A stretch of 20,923 nucleotides of DNA, taken from assembly GCA_964542765.1 (NCBI GenBank), contig CAZIVO010000062.1, forward strand, positions 1 to 20,923. The letters run 5' to 3'. A program made the translations under genes and the position numbers. The notes below the pieces were generated by a model. That model was not told the origin of the DNA, made no database searches, and worked only from the letters and a program-made list of their open reading frames with translations. Position 1 is the stretch's first letter, and every line of letters begins with the position of its first letter. This document shows positions 8,351 to 15,372 of this stretch, piece after piece. This DNA is from CAZIVO01 sp964542765. GTDB taxonomy: Bacteria > Planctomycetota > UBA1135 > UBA2386.

Positions 8351-9082
8351 TCAGTCAGCATAGCTTGAGAGGAAACTGCGAACGAGGGAGGTCGGCGAGG
8401 CTTCCATCTCCTCGACGGTCCCTTCTTCCACGATGCGGCCTTCGTTCATGATGCCAATCCTGTCACCGACGGTTCGGGCACAGGCTTGACTGTGAGTGAC
8501 GATCAGACCGGTGACGCCGAGTCGATCACGCACTTCGACGATGAGCCCATGGATCTGTTCAGCGATGATGGGGTCGAGGCCTGCATTGGGTTCGTCGTAG
8601 AGCACATATTCTGGTCCGGTCACCAGTGCCCGGGCCAAGCCGGCACGGAGTCTCATCCCACCGGAAATTTCCGGTGGGGTCTTGTCGGCGTCCTGCTCCA
8701 TGCCGACGACCTGGAGCACATCCATGACCTGATCTCGGATCTCGGATGGGGAAGCGGATGCATGTTCACGCAGCGGCAAGGCGATGTTGTCGAAGACCGA
8801 TAGCCAGTTGATCAAGGCGCCGTTCTGGAACAGGTATCCCATGCGCTTGCGCAACTCGGCGAGGTTTTTGCGGTTGAGTTCGGGGACCTCGAGACCGTCG
8901 ACCACCACCGAACCTCGATCCGGGCGCAGGATGCCGATGATGTGGCGCAGCGTCACGCTCTTGCCGCAGCCGGAGCGTCCCATGATCACGTAGTTCATGC
9001 CTTTCGGGATTCGCATCGTCAGACCCTGCAGGACGGGTTCTCCATCGAAGCTCTTCCAGACGTCTGTCAGTGCGATCACCAT
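8351..9082 (-). CDS. ABC transporter ATPase, MlaF-type
   Basis: A 243-residue ABC ATPase. Visible motifs are Walker A GRSGCGKS (35-42), Q-loop YLFQNGALINWLSVFDN (83-99) with Gln86, signature SGGMRLRAGLARAL (140-153), Walker B YVLYDEPNAGLD (159-170) and the switch histidine in VTHS (His197). The SGGM(R/A)xR signature and the QNGALxxxxSVFDNIALPLRE stretch are characteristic of the Mla/Ttg2A group that energises MCE-type lipid transport. All catalytic residues are present. The ATG abuts the stop of the permease gene (TAGATG, no gap), so the two are translationally coupled. Its partners are the upstream permease and the MCE protein downstream. Confidence 0.92.
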   Translation of the reverse strand: MVIALTDVWKSFDGEPVLQGLTMRIPKGMNYVIMGRSGCGKSVTLRHIIGILRPDRGSVVVDGLEVPELNRKNLAELRKRMGYLFQNGALINWLSVFDNIALPLREHASASPSEIRDQVMDVLQVVGMEQDADKTPPEISGGMRLRAGLARALVTGPEYVLYDEPNAGLDPIIAEQIHGLIVEVRDRLGVTGLIVTHSQACARTVGDRIGIMNEGRIVEEGTVEEMEASPTSLVRSFLSSYAD

Positions 9083-9874
9083 CTAGGTCACCAGAAAGTA
9101 GAAGAGCCATGTAAGCACGTAGCCCATGACGATGATGAGCAGGATTGAATTGCGCACGGCTGTTTGTACGGCGAGGCCGACTCCGAGCGCACCCCCCGTT
9201 GCGCGTAGTCCGGCGGAGCAACTCACGGTGGCGATCATGCACCCGAATACCAGGGCCTTGGCGATTCCCGTGTAGACATCCTTGGGGAGAATGCCGTCGG
9301 TGGTGGTCAGAGCTTCTTTCACCGAGTTCCAGTAGTAGGAAGGTGTGATATCCAGATGGATCTGGGCGACGAGGCTGCCACCGTAGATTCCGACCAGATC
9401 GGAGATGGTGGTCAGGATCGGGCACATGATGGTCAGGGCCAGGACCCGAGGCATGACCAGATAATCGACGGGATCGACAGACATCACATCGAGTGCGGTG
9501 GTCTCATCGGAGACCTTCATCGTGCCTATTTCTGCGGCCATCGCCGAGCCGACCGTGGCCGCCAAGATTGTCGCAGTGATGAAGGGTCCCATCTCGCGGC
9601 ACATCGAAAGGGCGGTGATGGTTCCTATGACATTGCTGGTTCCGTAGTGCTCGAGTTCGATGCCGGTTTGCAGGGCCAGGATCATGCCGGCGAAGAGTGC
9701 GACCACGAGGGATACGGGCAAGGCGCGGACGCCGGCGGCGTAGCCTTGGTCGAGAACGAACCGACTGCGCCGGGGAAGGTGTCGGAGGTATCCCACTGCG
9801 CACAGGAGAAGATGGACCGTGTAGCCGGCGCCGGCGAGATAGCCGCGGATGATCCTTCCGGTCGCGGCGAACAT
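9083..9874 (-). CDS. ABC transporter permease, MlaE-type
   Basis: A 263-residue MlaE/Ttg2B-family inner-membrane permease. The family core is clear: ALxxGMILALQTGIELEHYGTSN, then REMGPFITATILAATVGSAMAAEIGTMKVSDE (about 93-124), ALDVMSVDPVDYLVMPRVLA, and GLRATGGALGVGLAVQTAV near the C terminus. Five or so hydrophobic segments are visible, preceded by an amphipathic N-terminal helix. The start is set at ATG 9874: GGAGGAGG lies just upstream at suitable spacing, and the ATG shares one base with the stop of the preceding gene (TGATG). A TTG one codon earlier is the alternative. Tight coupling to the repeat lipoprotein upstream and the ATPase downstream marks a single operon. Confidence 0.92.
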   Translation of the reverse strand: MFAATGRIIRGYLAGAGYTVHLLLCAVGYLRHLPRRSRFVLDQGYAAGVRALPVSLVVALFAGMILALQTGIELEHYGTSNVIGTITALSMCREMGPFITATILAATVGSAMAAEIGTMKVSDETTALDVMSVDPVDYLVMPRVLALTIMCPILTTISDLVGIYGGSLVAQIHLDITPSYYWNSVKEALTTTDGILPKDVYTGIAKALVFGCMIATVSCSAGLRATGGALGVGLAVQTAVRNSILLIIVMGYVLTWLFYFLVT

Positions 9875-11418
9875 CAATGACCTCCTCCGACAGGGATGGG
9901 GATGAACTGAAACAGTCGGAACGTACCGCCTTCGCCCTGCGCATGGTCCTCGTAGTTGAACAGGAACGGGACGCTCATCTGTCGGCGGCCATGCCGCTCA
10001 CGCTTGGAGAAGAGGTGCCCCCCGATTTGTACAGAGGAGTCGTCGGGCGTCCACCGGCCCTTGGCCAGCGACCAGATCCATCCATACATCTCTTCGACGC
10101 CGTAGGCATTGCTTGCGCGCCATGGCCATGGCGACAGGGCACTCCAGTTTCCGGACCCGTCATGGTCGCTCTGGTGGTGTAGCAGGGGCCAGATCTTGAT
10201 GAAGTCGTCTTCGGTCCCATCATTGCGATCACGGTGTATCCGCCAGTAGAAGGGCAGGATCCAGGTTTGATTCTGCTGCCCATGGGGATCGTCATACTGA
10301 CTCAGCCAGATCAGTGGCCAGAGAAAGGACCACGCTCTCTGGTCCTTGGTGACGGTCCTTGACACCAGCGGCCAGATCCACCACTGGTGGATGGGATCGT
10401 CCTCGTTGCTGTCCGAGAGGTAGCGGAAGATCGGCCACGCGAGGTCCAGCCTCAGCCATTCGTCTTCGATCTCCGTCTTCTGGAAGAAGGGCCACAATAC
10501 TGTCCAGGCATTGCTTTTGCCGGATGTGCTCTCCTGCGTGCCATAGAGGGGGAACAGAAATGTCTGGTGAACGGGGTCGTCGGTATCGAGATCCTCGACG
10601 CCCCAGTGCACGAAGGGCCACAGGGCCGTGTAGCGCTCGAACTGGCCCTTGTCGATATCCACGCTGTAGAAGGGCAGGACACGGTGCCAGTGGCGGCCCT
10701 CATCGTTGTGGCCGTAACCTGCCAGCAGCCAGGGGAAGTAGTAGGACTTGTCGCCCTTGTATTCGAGGTGGACATAGAGCGGGAAGAGGATGGTCTGAAA
10801 GCGATCGTAGGAGAGCCAGCCTGGAGCGTCCCCGTAGAAGGGCAAGACCATCAGATAGTCCTCGCTACCGTCCTCGCTGGAACCTCCCCAGAGCAAAGGC
10901 GTGACGAACCAGTCGGTCTCCAGCTGGTTCTTGTCGTTGATATGGGATTGGTACCACCACAAAGGGAAGAGGCGGGAGAGTTGTGCGCTTGTCGGTGGCC
11001 CCCCCGAGCGGACCCGTCCCAGTGGCCAAAGGAACTGGTGCTCGGTGATGGGTGTGGCACCGTCGTTTCGCTCACCCTCCTCGATGCGGCGATAGAAGGG
11101 CCGGATGCGGAAGTCGCTGCCGCCGTCGTTTCGCCTCTCGAAGTGGAACAGGGGCCACAGAGTGTCGAGTTCCAAAACCGTGCCGTCGGGGTCCAGCCGG
11201 TGGCGGTAGAGGGGGAAAAAATTGAGTTCTCCCGGCATGACGGAGCATCCGGGAAGACCGAGGAAGATCAGGACGGCCACGGCTTGCAAAGGGCTCCAGC
11301 GGCTTCGCTGGGGGATAGGTGGCTGTGGCGCGAGGGGTTTTCTGTGTCGATCAGCAGGCTCGGGGAGGGCCGGGTTGGCTCGGCGGAAATCCTCGTCCCT
11401 GTTCGATCTTCTCTGCAC
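9874..11418 (-). CDS. Lipoprotein with ~20 aromatic-proline repeats, function unknown
   Basis: A 514-residue protein I do not recognise. After a basic N-terminal stretch comes a hydrophobic segment (about 44-57) ending in LPGC, a lipobox with Cys58, which suggests a lipoprotein. From residue 66 to the end, a unit centred on hydrophobic-(W/F)-P-(L/F)-(F/Y/W) recurs about every 20 residues: LWPLF, LFPLY, VLPFY, LWPFF, IWPLL and similar. The central prolines fall at about 69, 89, 107, 132, 152, 174, 193, 213, 229, 249, 268, 290, 310, 329, 350, 368, 389, 411, 430, 484 and 507. Polar, Asp/Gly/His-rich linkers separate them, which suggests alternating beta strands and turns (inference). The start is GTG without a clear ribosome site, and no other ATG, GTG or TTG lies before codon 44. 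It leads the operon with the permease, ATPase and MCE genes and its stop overlaps the permease start. A role in the transport machine is inferred from that position only. Confidence 0.85.
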   Translation of the reverse strand: MQRRSNRDEDFRRANPALPEPADRHRKPLAPQPPIPQRSRWSPLQAVAVLIFLGLPGCSVMPGELNFFPLYRHRLDPDGTVLELDTLWPLFHFERRNDGGSDFRIRPFYRRIEEGERNDGATPITEHQFLWPLGRVRSGGPPTSAQLSRLFPLWWYQSHINDKNQLETDWFVTPLLWGGSSEDGSEDYLMVLPFYGDAPGWLSYDRFQTILFPLYVHLEYKGDKSYYFPWLLAGYGHNDEGRHWHRVLPFYSVDIDKGQFERYTALWPFVHWGVEDLDTDDPVHQTFLFPLYGTQESTSGKSNAWTVLWPFFQKTEIEDEWLRLDLAWPIFRYLSDSNEDDPIHQWWIWPLVSRTVTKDQRAWSFLWPLIWLSQYDDPHGQQNQTWILPFYWRIHRDRNDGTEDDFIKIWPLLHHQSDHDGSGNWSALSPWPWRASNAYGVEEMYGWIWSLAKGRWTPDDSSVQIGGHLFSKRERHGRRQMSVPFLFNYEDHAQGEGGTFRLFQFIPIPVGGGH

Positions 11419-11505
11419 TGGAAATGGTTCAGGAGGCCGGTTGGAAGTGACCCGAGCCGGGATTTACCCGTGAACGGAGACCGCCCCCGTCCGCATGAGT
11501 GTGGG

Positions 11506-11535
11506 ACCATACAGGGCCGTGACTCGCCTTGTCAT
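11506..11535 (-). promoter_or_regulatory. Candidate promoter of repeat lipoprotein/Mla-type operon
   Basis: On the minus strand ATGACA (11535-11530) is followed after 18 bases by TATGGT (11511-11506). Transcription would begin near 11499, about 80 bases before the GTG at 11418. The region between this gene and divergent trpS is 173 bases; I see no other convincing signal in it. Consensus match by eye, moderate at best. Confidence 0.3.
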
Positions 11536-11591
11536 GCGGTTCCTGACGGGCAGGGGGCGAAAACGATGACGGGCTGCGCTAACGTCCGGGC

Positions 11592-12563
11592 ATGCGCATC
11601 ATGTCCGGCATCCAGCCGACCGGCACGGTCCATATCGGCAACTACCTCGGAGCGATCAAGAACTGGGTTCGCTTGCAGGAGGATTACGAGGCCTTCTACT
11701 CGATCGTCGATCTCCATGCCCTCACGGCACGGCCCGATGGTCAGCAATTGCGAGCGGCGGTTCGCGAGATTGCGATCGCCTTGGTCGCTTCGGGAGTGGA
11801 CCCGCACAAGGCCCATCTCTTCGTGCAGTCCCAGGTTCCCGGGCATGCCGAACTCGGCTGGATCCTGAGTTGCATGACTCAGATGGGTGACTTGAACAGG
11901 ATGACGCAGTTCAAGGACAAGTCGCAGCAGCAGCCCGAGAACATCAATGCCGGACTGTTCAGCTATCCGGTCCTGCAGACGGCGGACATCGTCATCTACC
12001 GTGCGCAGGGAGTTCCCGTCGGCGAGGATCAGGTGCAGCACCTCGAACTCGCTCGTGAAATTGTTCGCCGCTTCAACGCGACCTATGGGGAGACCTTCCC
12101 CGAACCGAAAGCGATCTTGAGCCAGGCTCCTCGGGTCATGGGCATCGATGGCGACAGCAAGATGTCGAAGTCGCGAGACAACGAGATAGGCCTCTTCGAA
12201 TCTCCCGACGAGATTCTGTCCAAGTTGCGCGGTGCCAAGACCGATCCCGCACGGCTGCGCCGCAGTGATCCTGGCGATCCCGATGTGTGCAATGTCTATA
12301 GCTGGCACGGCTTCTTCTCGGATGAGGATGTCTGTGCCGAGGTGGCACAGGAATGTCGATCTGCCGGGATCGGCTGCGTGGACTGCAAGAAGAAGCTGGC
12401 TGCCAGCATGGAAAAGGAACTCGGGCCCATTCGCGATCGCGGACATCAGTTGCACGATCGCCCCGAGGAGATCGATGAGATCTTGGCGGCCGGTGCCGAG
12501 AAGGGGCGGATCGAGGCTGACGAAACCATGCAACTGGTTCGTGATCGTCTGGGGATAGGTTGA
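11592..12563 (+). CDS. trpS: Tryptophanyl-tRNA synthetase
   Basis: A 323-residue class I synthetase that charges tRNA-Trp. Motifs are SGIQPTGTVHIGNYLGA (5-21, the HIGH-type motif), FYSIVDLHALT, GWILSCMTQMGDLNRMTQFKDK (89-110), GLFSYPVLQTADI, VGEDQVQHLELAR (143-155), and KMSKS (190-194). The C-terminal part has Cys233, Cys255, Cys262 and Cys265, a C-x21-C-x6-C-x2-C pattern that closely resembles the C-x22-C-x6-C-x2-C [4Fe-4S] site described for Thermotoga maritima TrpRS; Cys248 is a fifth nearby cysteine. The start is fixed by the conserved N terminus, though no good ribosome site precedes it. The stop lies 2 bases before the ATG of the next lipoprotein gene. Confidence 0.97.
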   Translation: MRIMSGIQPTGTVHIGNYLGAIKNWVRLQEDYEAFYSIVDLHALTARPDGQQLRAAVREIAIALVASGVDPHKAHLFVQSQVPGHAELGWILSCMTQMGDLNRMTQFKDKSQQQPENINAGLFSYPVLQTADIVIYRAQGVPVGEDQVQHLELAREIVRRFNATYGETFPEPKAILSQAPRVMGIDGDSKMSKSRDNEIGLFESPDEILSKLRGAKTDPARLRRSDPGDPDVCNVYSWHGFFSDEDVCAEVAQECRSAGIGCVDCKKKLAASMEKELGPIRDRGHQLHDRPEEIDEILAAGAEKGRIEADETMQLVRDRLGIG

Positions 12564-12565
12564 AC

Positions 12566-13060
12566 ATGATGGGTGCATCTTGTTCGAGGATGGTTTTGCT
12601 CGGCGTGCTGATCACGGTGGCTGGTTGTGCCAGCAACCGCCCGAGTTCCCCCCCGGCCTTGCAAGGTCTCGCCCGCGCTAATGCAGAGCGGCGCCTGACG
12701 GCACCCTTTCGTGTCAAGCGAGCGGTCATTGCGGATCATCTGGTGTTCGAAGTTTCGGCAAACTTCGATGCTTTGGTGACGCGGCCGGCGACCGGGGTCG
12801 AGCACCGCTTGGAGCGGCGGAAACAAGAAGGACAAGTCGAGTCTCGGTGGACCAGCAAGGCCGGGATTCAGGCGCCTTTGCGTTTCAAGGTGGGGGCGTC
12901 CGACTTCCTTGCCATTCGGACAGCGCGTCTGCGTGTCACCCGGCGTGGCGCACTCGGTTTTTCGGTGATCGCCCGTGGCAAGGTATCGGTTGCAGATACC
13001 GGCGGGATGAAGAATTTGGAGGAGTTCCGTGTCGCGGACGGTGTGGTATCTGGCCGGTAG
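12566..13060 (+). CDS. Small putative lipoprotein, function unknown
   Basis: A 164-residue protein I do not recognise. The N terminus has a short basic segment, a hydrophobic core (VLLGVLITV) and a VAGC lipobox with Cys21, so it is probably exported and lipidated. The mature part is rich in alternating hydrophobic and charged residues (VFEVSANFDAL, ARLRVTRRGALGFSV), which suggests a beta-sandwich-like fold. The start is ATG 12566, with an AGG six bases upstream inside the end of trpS. An ATG one codon later and a TTG at 12560 are alternatives. Its last 32 bases overlap the next gene, so the pair is translationally coupled, and it sits 2 bases after trpS. A role shared with the TPR lipoprotein is likely by context only. 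Confidence 0.75.
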   Translation: MMGASCSRMVLLGVLITVAGCASNRPSSPPALQGLARANAERRLTAPFRVKRAVIADHLVFEVSANFDALVTRPATGVEHRLERRKQEGQVESRWTSKAGIQAPLRFKVGASDFLAIRTARLRVTRRGALGFSVIARGKVSVADTGGMKNLEEFRVADGVVSGR

Positions 13061-14126
13061 TTTCTGCGTGCTGTCGCTTGGCCTGGGCGGATGTAGCACG
13101 CCGCGGGTCGGACCTCTGCCCGCGAGTGATCGTTACGAGATCTGCCAGCCGGAGATGGTGGGATGGGATTTTGCCGAAGCGCAGCGGGAGATCGATGCGG
13201 GGAACCATGCCGAGGGGCTGGCCTTGCTGCGCAAGGTTCTGCTCGCTTGCCCTGAGTTCATGCCGGCTCATCTGGCCTATCAACGTGCCGCGCGCGAGCA
13301 GGTTGGTGCCGCTCATCAGGAGATGATCGAATTCTATACCGATGCGAATCAACTCCCTGGCTCGCCGGTGGCCCCTTTCATGAAGGCCTTGCTCGCAACG
13401 GAAGATTTCGACCGTCTTCAGTTGCTGGAAGAGTCCGTGAATCGTGACCGCAGCTTTTATTACGGCCATCTTGAGCTGGGGCGCCTGCGGCGGAGCCTGA
13501 GCAAGCCGCAGCTGGCCATGCCGCATCTGCGGGATGCGCTGCAGGCGCGTGAGTCCTTTGCGGAAGCGAAGAAGGAACTTGCGGGAGTGCTCGAGGAACT
13601 CGGTCAGTATGAAGAGGCCGAGGCGCTTCTCGCGGCGTATCTGCGGGCACGTCCCGATGACGATGATGCTCTGCGCACTCGGGTTCGCTTGCTGATCTAC
13701 GACCTGGGCCGACCCAGGGATGCGAAGGCCGGGGTCGAGTCTCTCAAGAAGAGGTACGACGACCTGGATCTCCTCATGCACGATGCTGCGATCGTCTGGC
13801 GACTTTCCGAGGGGCGAGATGATCTCAAGAAAGCCGCAGACGAATACCGCCGCGTGCTCCAGGTCGATGCCCATAACGATATCGCGGTCTTGAACCTTGC
13901 TAACCTTTACTATGGTCCCTTGGCCCAGGGTTCCGATCAGTCCAAGCGTGAATACTGGCCCAAGGCTCGCAACGCTTATCGTTACTATTGCGATGTGGCG
14001 CAGATCGAGGGCTTCGCCGACTTCTTCGATCGCTACGGGGTGGTGGTGTCGCGCTTGCGTGTGATCGATGGCTTCCTGGGCCAGGAGAAGGGACCCCCCA
14101 GGAAGATCACCCTGGCCGATTTTTGA
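13029..14126 (+). CDS. TPR-like lipoprotein
   Basis: A 365-residue protein with a lipoprotein signal: hydrophobic segment (about 5-20) and LGGC lipobox, Cys22. The rest is helical with several degenerate tetratricopeptide-like units, clearest around residues 45-75 (AEAQREIDAGNHAEGLALL), 140-205 (GHLELGRLRRSLSKPQLAM, AKKELAGVLEELGQYEEAE) and 260-300 (DDLKKAADEYRRVLQVDAH, then IAVLNLANLYYG). TPR proteins are protein-binding scaffolds, so this is probably an envelope-tethered scaffold; no enzymatic motif is visible. The start is GTG with GGAGGAG four bases upstream, a strong ribosome site, 32 bases inside the preceding gene. It ends 3 bases before the convergent stop of the kinase-fold gene. Confidence 0.8.
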   Translation: MSRTVWYLAGSFCVLSLGLGGCSTPRVGPLPASDRYEICQPEMVGWDFAEAQREIDAGNHAEGLALLRKVLLACPEFMPAHLAYQRAAREQVGAAHQEMIEFYTDANQLPGSPVAPFMKALLATEDFDRLQLLEESVNRDRSFYYGHLELGRLRRSLSKPQLAMPHLRDALQARESFAEAKKELAGVLEELGQYEEAEALLAAYLRARPDDDDALRTRVRLLIYDLGRPRDAKAGVESLKKRYDDLDLLMHDAAIVWRLSEGRDDLKKAADEYRRVLQVDAHNDIAVLNLANLYYGPLAQGSDQSKREYWPKARNAYRYYCDVAQIEGFADFFDRYGVVVSRLRVIDGFLGQEKGPPRKITLADF

Positions 14127-14129
14127 GGA

Positions 14130-14816
14130 TCACAGTCCGGCCTCATCGAGTGACCGCGCCAGCCGGTCCCAGTCTTCCCTGGCCAGCCGGTCGGTTGTCG
14201 CCCCGGGTTCGAGGATACGGTGCCTTGGAGAATCGATCTTGACGATCTCCCAGGCACCTTCGCTGCTCGTTCGTGCCAGCAAGTTGCGCAGGTCGAGGTT
14301 GCGGTCCCGGAATCCGGCGAGGTGCAGACGGGTGACGTGATCTTCCAGCTCCCGCAGCAGTGTGTCCCGTGCATCCGGAGAGAGCTTCGGCAGCAACAGA
14401 TCGAGGGCTTCGCCCGGGAAGGCCTCGGTGATAAGGGTGGCGCGGTGGAGCACTCCCAGTTTGCGATGCTCGAGGAGAGCCAGGGGTTCCGGCCCGCCGA
14501 GACCCTGGTTTCGCAGCCAGGTCAGGGCGTTCCATTCCTTGAGCGCTCTCGACGGGGCCGCGAGTGTTGTGCGGAACCACCCACGGATCCGGTCACGGCG
14601 GGTCGGATAGTCGTAAGTCTTTATAAATAAGCGGATTGGACTTAGGTCGAGCTTTCGAACCCAGGAGCTGCGGCTTTCGGTGACGAACTGCCCAAGGCTA
14701 GGCGAAGATAGCGATGCGAGGCTCGTCAGGCCATGTGGGGCCAGGAGGTCGAGGAAGCCTGATTTTTCCCGAATCAGGTGGATAGGTGGATTCGAATCGC
14801 CCATCTCAGCGTCCAC
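14130..14816 (-). CDS. Kdo/WaaP-type lipopolysaccharide kinase-like protein
   Basis: A 228-residue protein with the layout of the small Kdo/WaaP (RfaP/InaA) kinase-fold family, whose active members phosphorylate lipopolysaccharide core sugars in the cytoplasm. FIKTYDYP supplies the nucleotide-binding Lys (Lys66), ALKEWNALTWL the helix-C Glu (Glu94), HLAGFRDRNLDLRNLL the catalytic loop (165-180) and VKIDSPRHR the metal-binding Asp (Asp195). In the loop the position of the HRD aspartate, five residues before the conserved Asn178, is Asn173 (codon AAC), so it may be inactive or use another base. The start shown is GTG 14816; ATG 14804 is a good alternative and neither has a clear ribosome site. 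It stands alone, convergent with the TPR gene and divergent from the HU gene. Family assignment is from motif order, without a search. Confidence 0.65.
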   Translation of the reverse strand: MDAEMGDSNPPIHLIREKSGFLDLLAPHGLTSLASLSSPSLGQFVTESRSSWVRKLDLSPIRLFIKTYDYPTRRDRIRGWFRTTLAAPSRALKEWNALTWLRNQGLGGPEPLALLEHRKLGVLHRATLITEAFPGEALDLLLPKLSPDARDTLLRELEDHVTRLHLAGFRDRNLDLRNLLARTSSEGAWEIVKIDSPRHRILEPGATTDRLAREDWDRLARSLDEAGL

Positions 14817-14917
14817 AACAGTATAGTTGACAGCACCTTATTTCTCTGCCGGCGTGGATTTCCATGCATTCCTGTTCTTGTCCGGCGGGTGAGTGAGGTT
14901 GCCAGAGGAAGTTTCGT

Positions 14918-15346
14918 ATGAGGACTGTAACGAAAAAGGAACTTGTCAATCGGATCGCCGAGCAGACCGGTGCCACGAAGGTTGTGGCCAAGGACATCAT
15001 TCAGTCATTCCTGGATACGATCATCGAGGAATTGGCTGTCGGCAATCGTTTGGAGTTTCGCGAGTTCGGTGTCTTCGAAAGTAAAGAGCGCGCCGCCCGG
15101 CGAGCCCAGAACCCCCGTACCTTGGAAAAAGTTAACGTCCCTGCCAAGAGGATCGTCAAGTTCAAGGTCGGCCGCATGATGCGACAGCGCGTCTCGGACG
15201 GTGGGGGGGAAGAAGCTGTGACCGGGTCAACCCCGTCTCTGTCGAGTCCGGCAACGGATGCGATGGGTTCTTCCGGCATTGCCACTGGCAGTTCCGGTTC
15301 GACCCCGGGAGAACAGAGCGCCCTTGCCGATCAAGGTGCCGAGTAG
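14918..15346 (+). CDS. HU/IHF-family DNA-binding protein with long tail
   Basis: A 142-residue nucleoid protein. Residues 1-92 are a complete HU/IHF fold: TKKELVNRIAEQTG, the FREFGVFESKER turn, the beta-arm tip with QNPRT (Pro66, the DNA-intercalating proline) and FKVGRMMRQRV. HU and IHF bind and bend DNA as dimers. The next ~50 residues form a Gly/Ser/Thr/Ala-rich tail without obvious fold, where the family normally stops at about 90-100. Unlike the basic, Lys/Ala-rich tails of some HU proteins it is nearly neutral to acidic. AGAGGAAG lies about seven bases before the ATG. It is monocistronic by layout and converges on the PLP-enzyme gene with a 26-base gap. HU versus IHF cannot be decided by eye. 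Confidence 0.92.
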   Translation: MRTVTKKELVNRIAEQTGATKVVAKDIIQSFLDTIIEELAVGNRLEFREFGVFESKERAARRAQNPRTLEKVNVPAKRIVKFKVGRMMRQRVSDGGGEEAVTGSTPSLSSPATDAMGSSGIATGSSGSTPGEQSALADQGAE

Positions 15347-15372
15347 AACAAGCTGCTGGACCCAGAAGAGTT

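Noticed and set aside
10387..11868. Open frame of 493 codons antisense to the repeat lipoprotein and running into trpS
   Set aside because: The minus-strand frame has a lipobox, a regular repeat and operon coupling. The plus-strand frame crosses the divergent promoter region and the start of trpS in another frame.
11532..12578. Open frame of 348 codons antisense to trpS
   Set aside because: trpS has clear synthetase motifs on the plus strand; the antisense product resembles no family I know.
14827..14832. Perfect TTGACA upstream of the HU gene
   Set aside because: No acceptable -10 hexamer lies 15-19 bases downstream, so a promoter is not supported. A TATACT on the other strand also lacks a matching -35.
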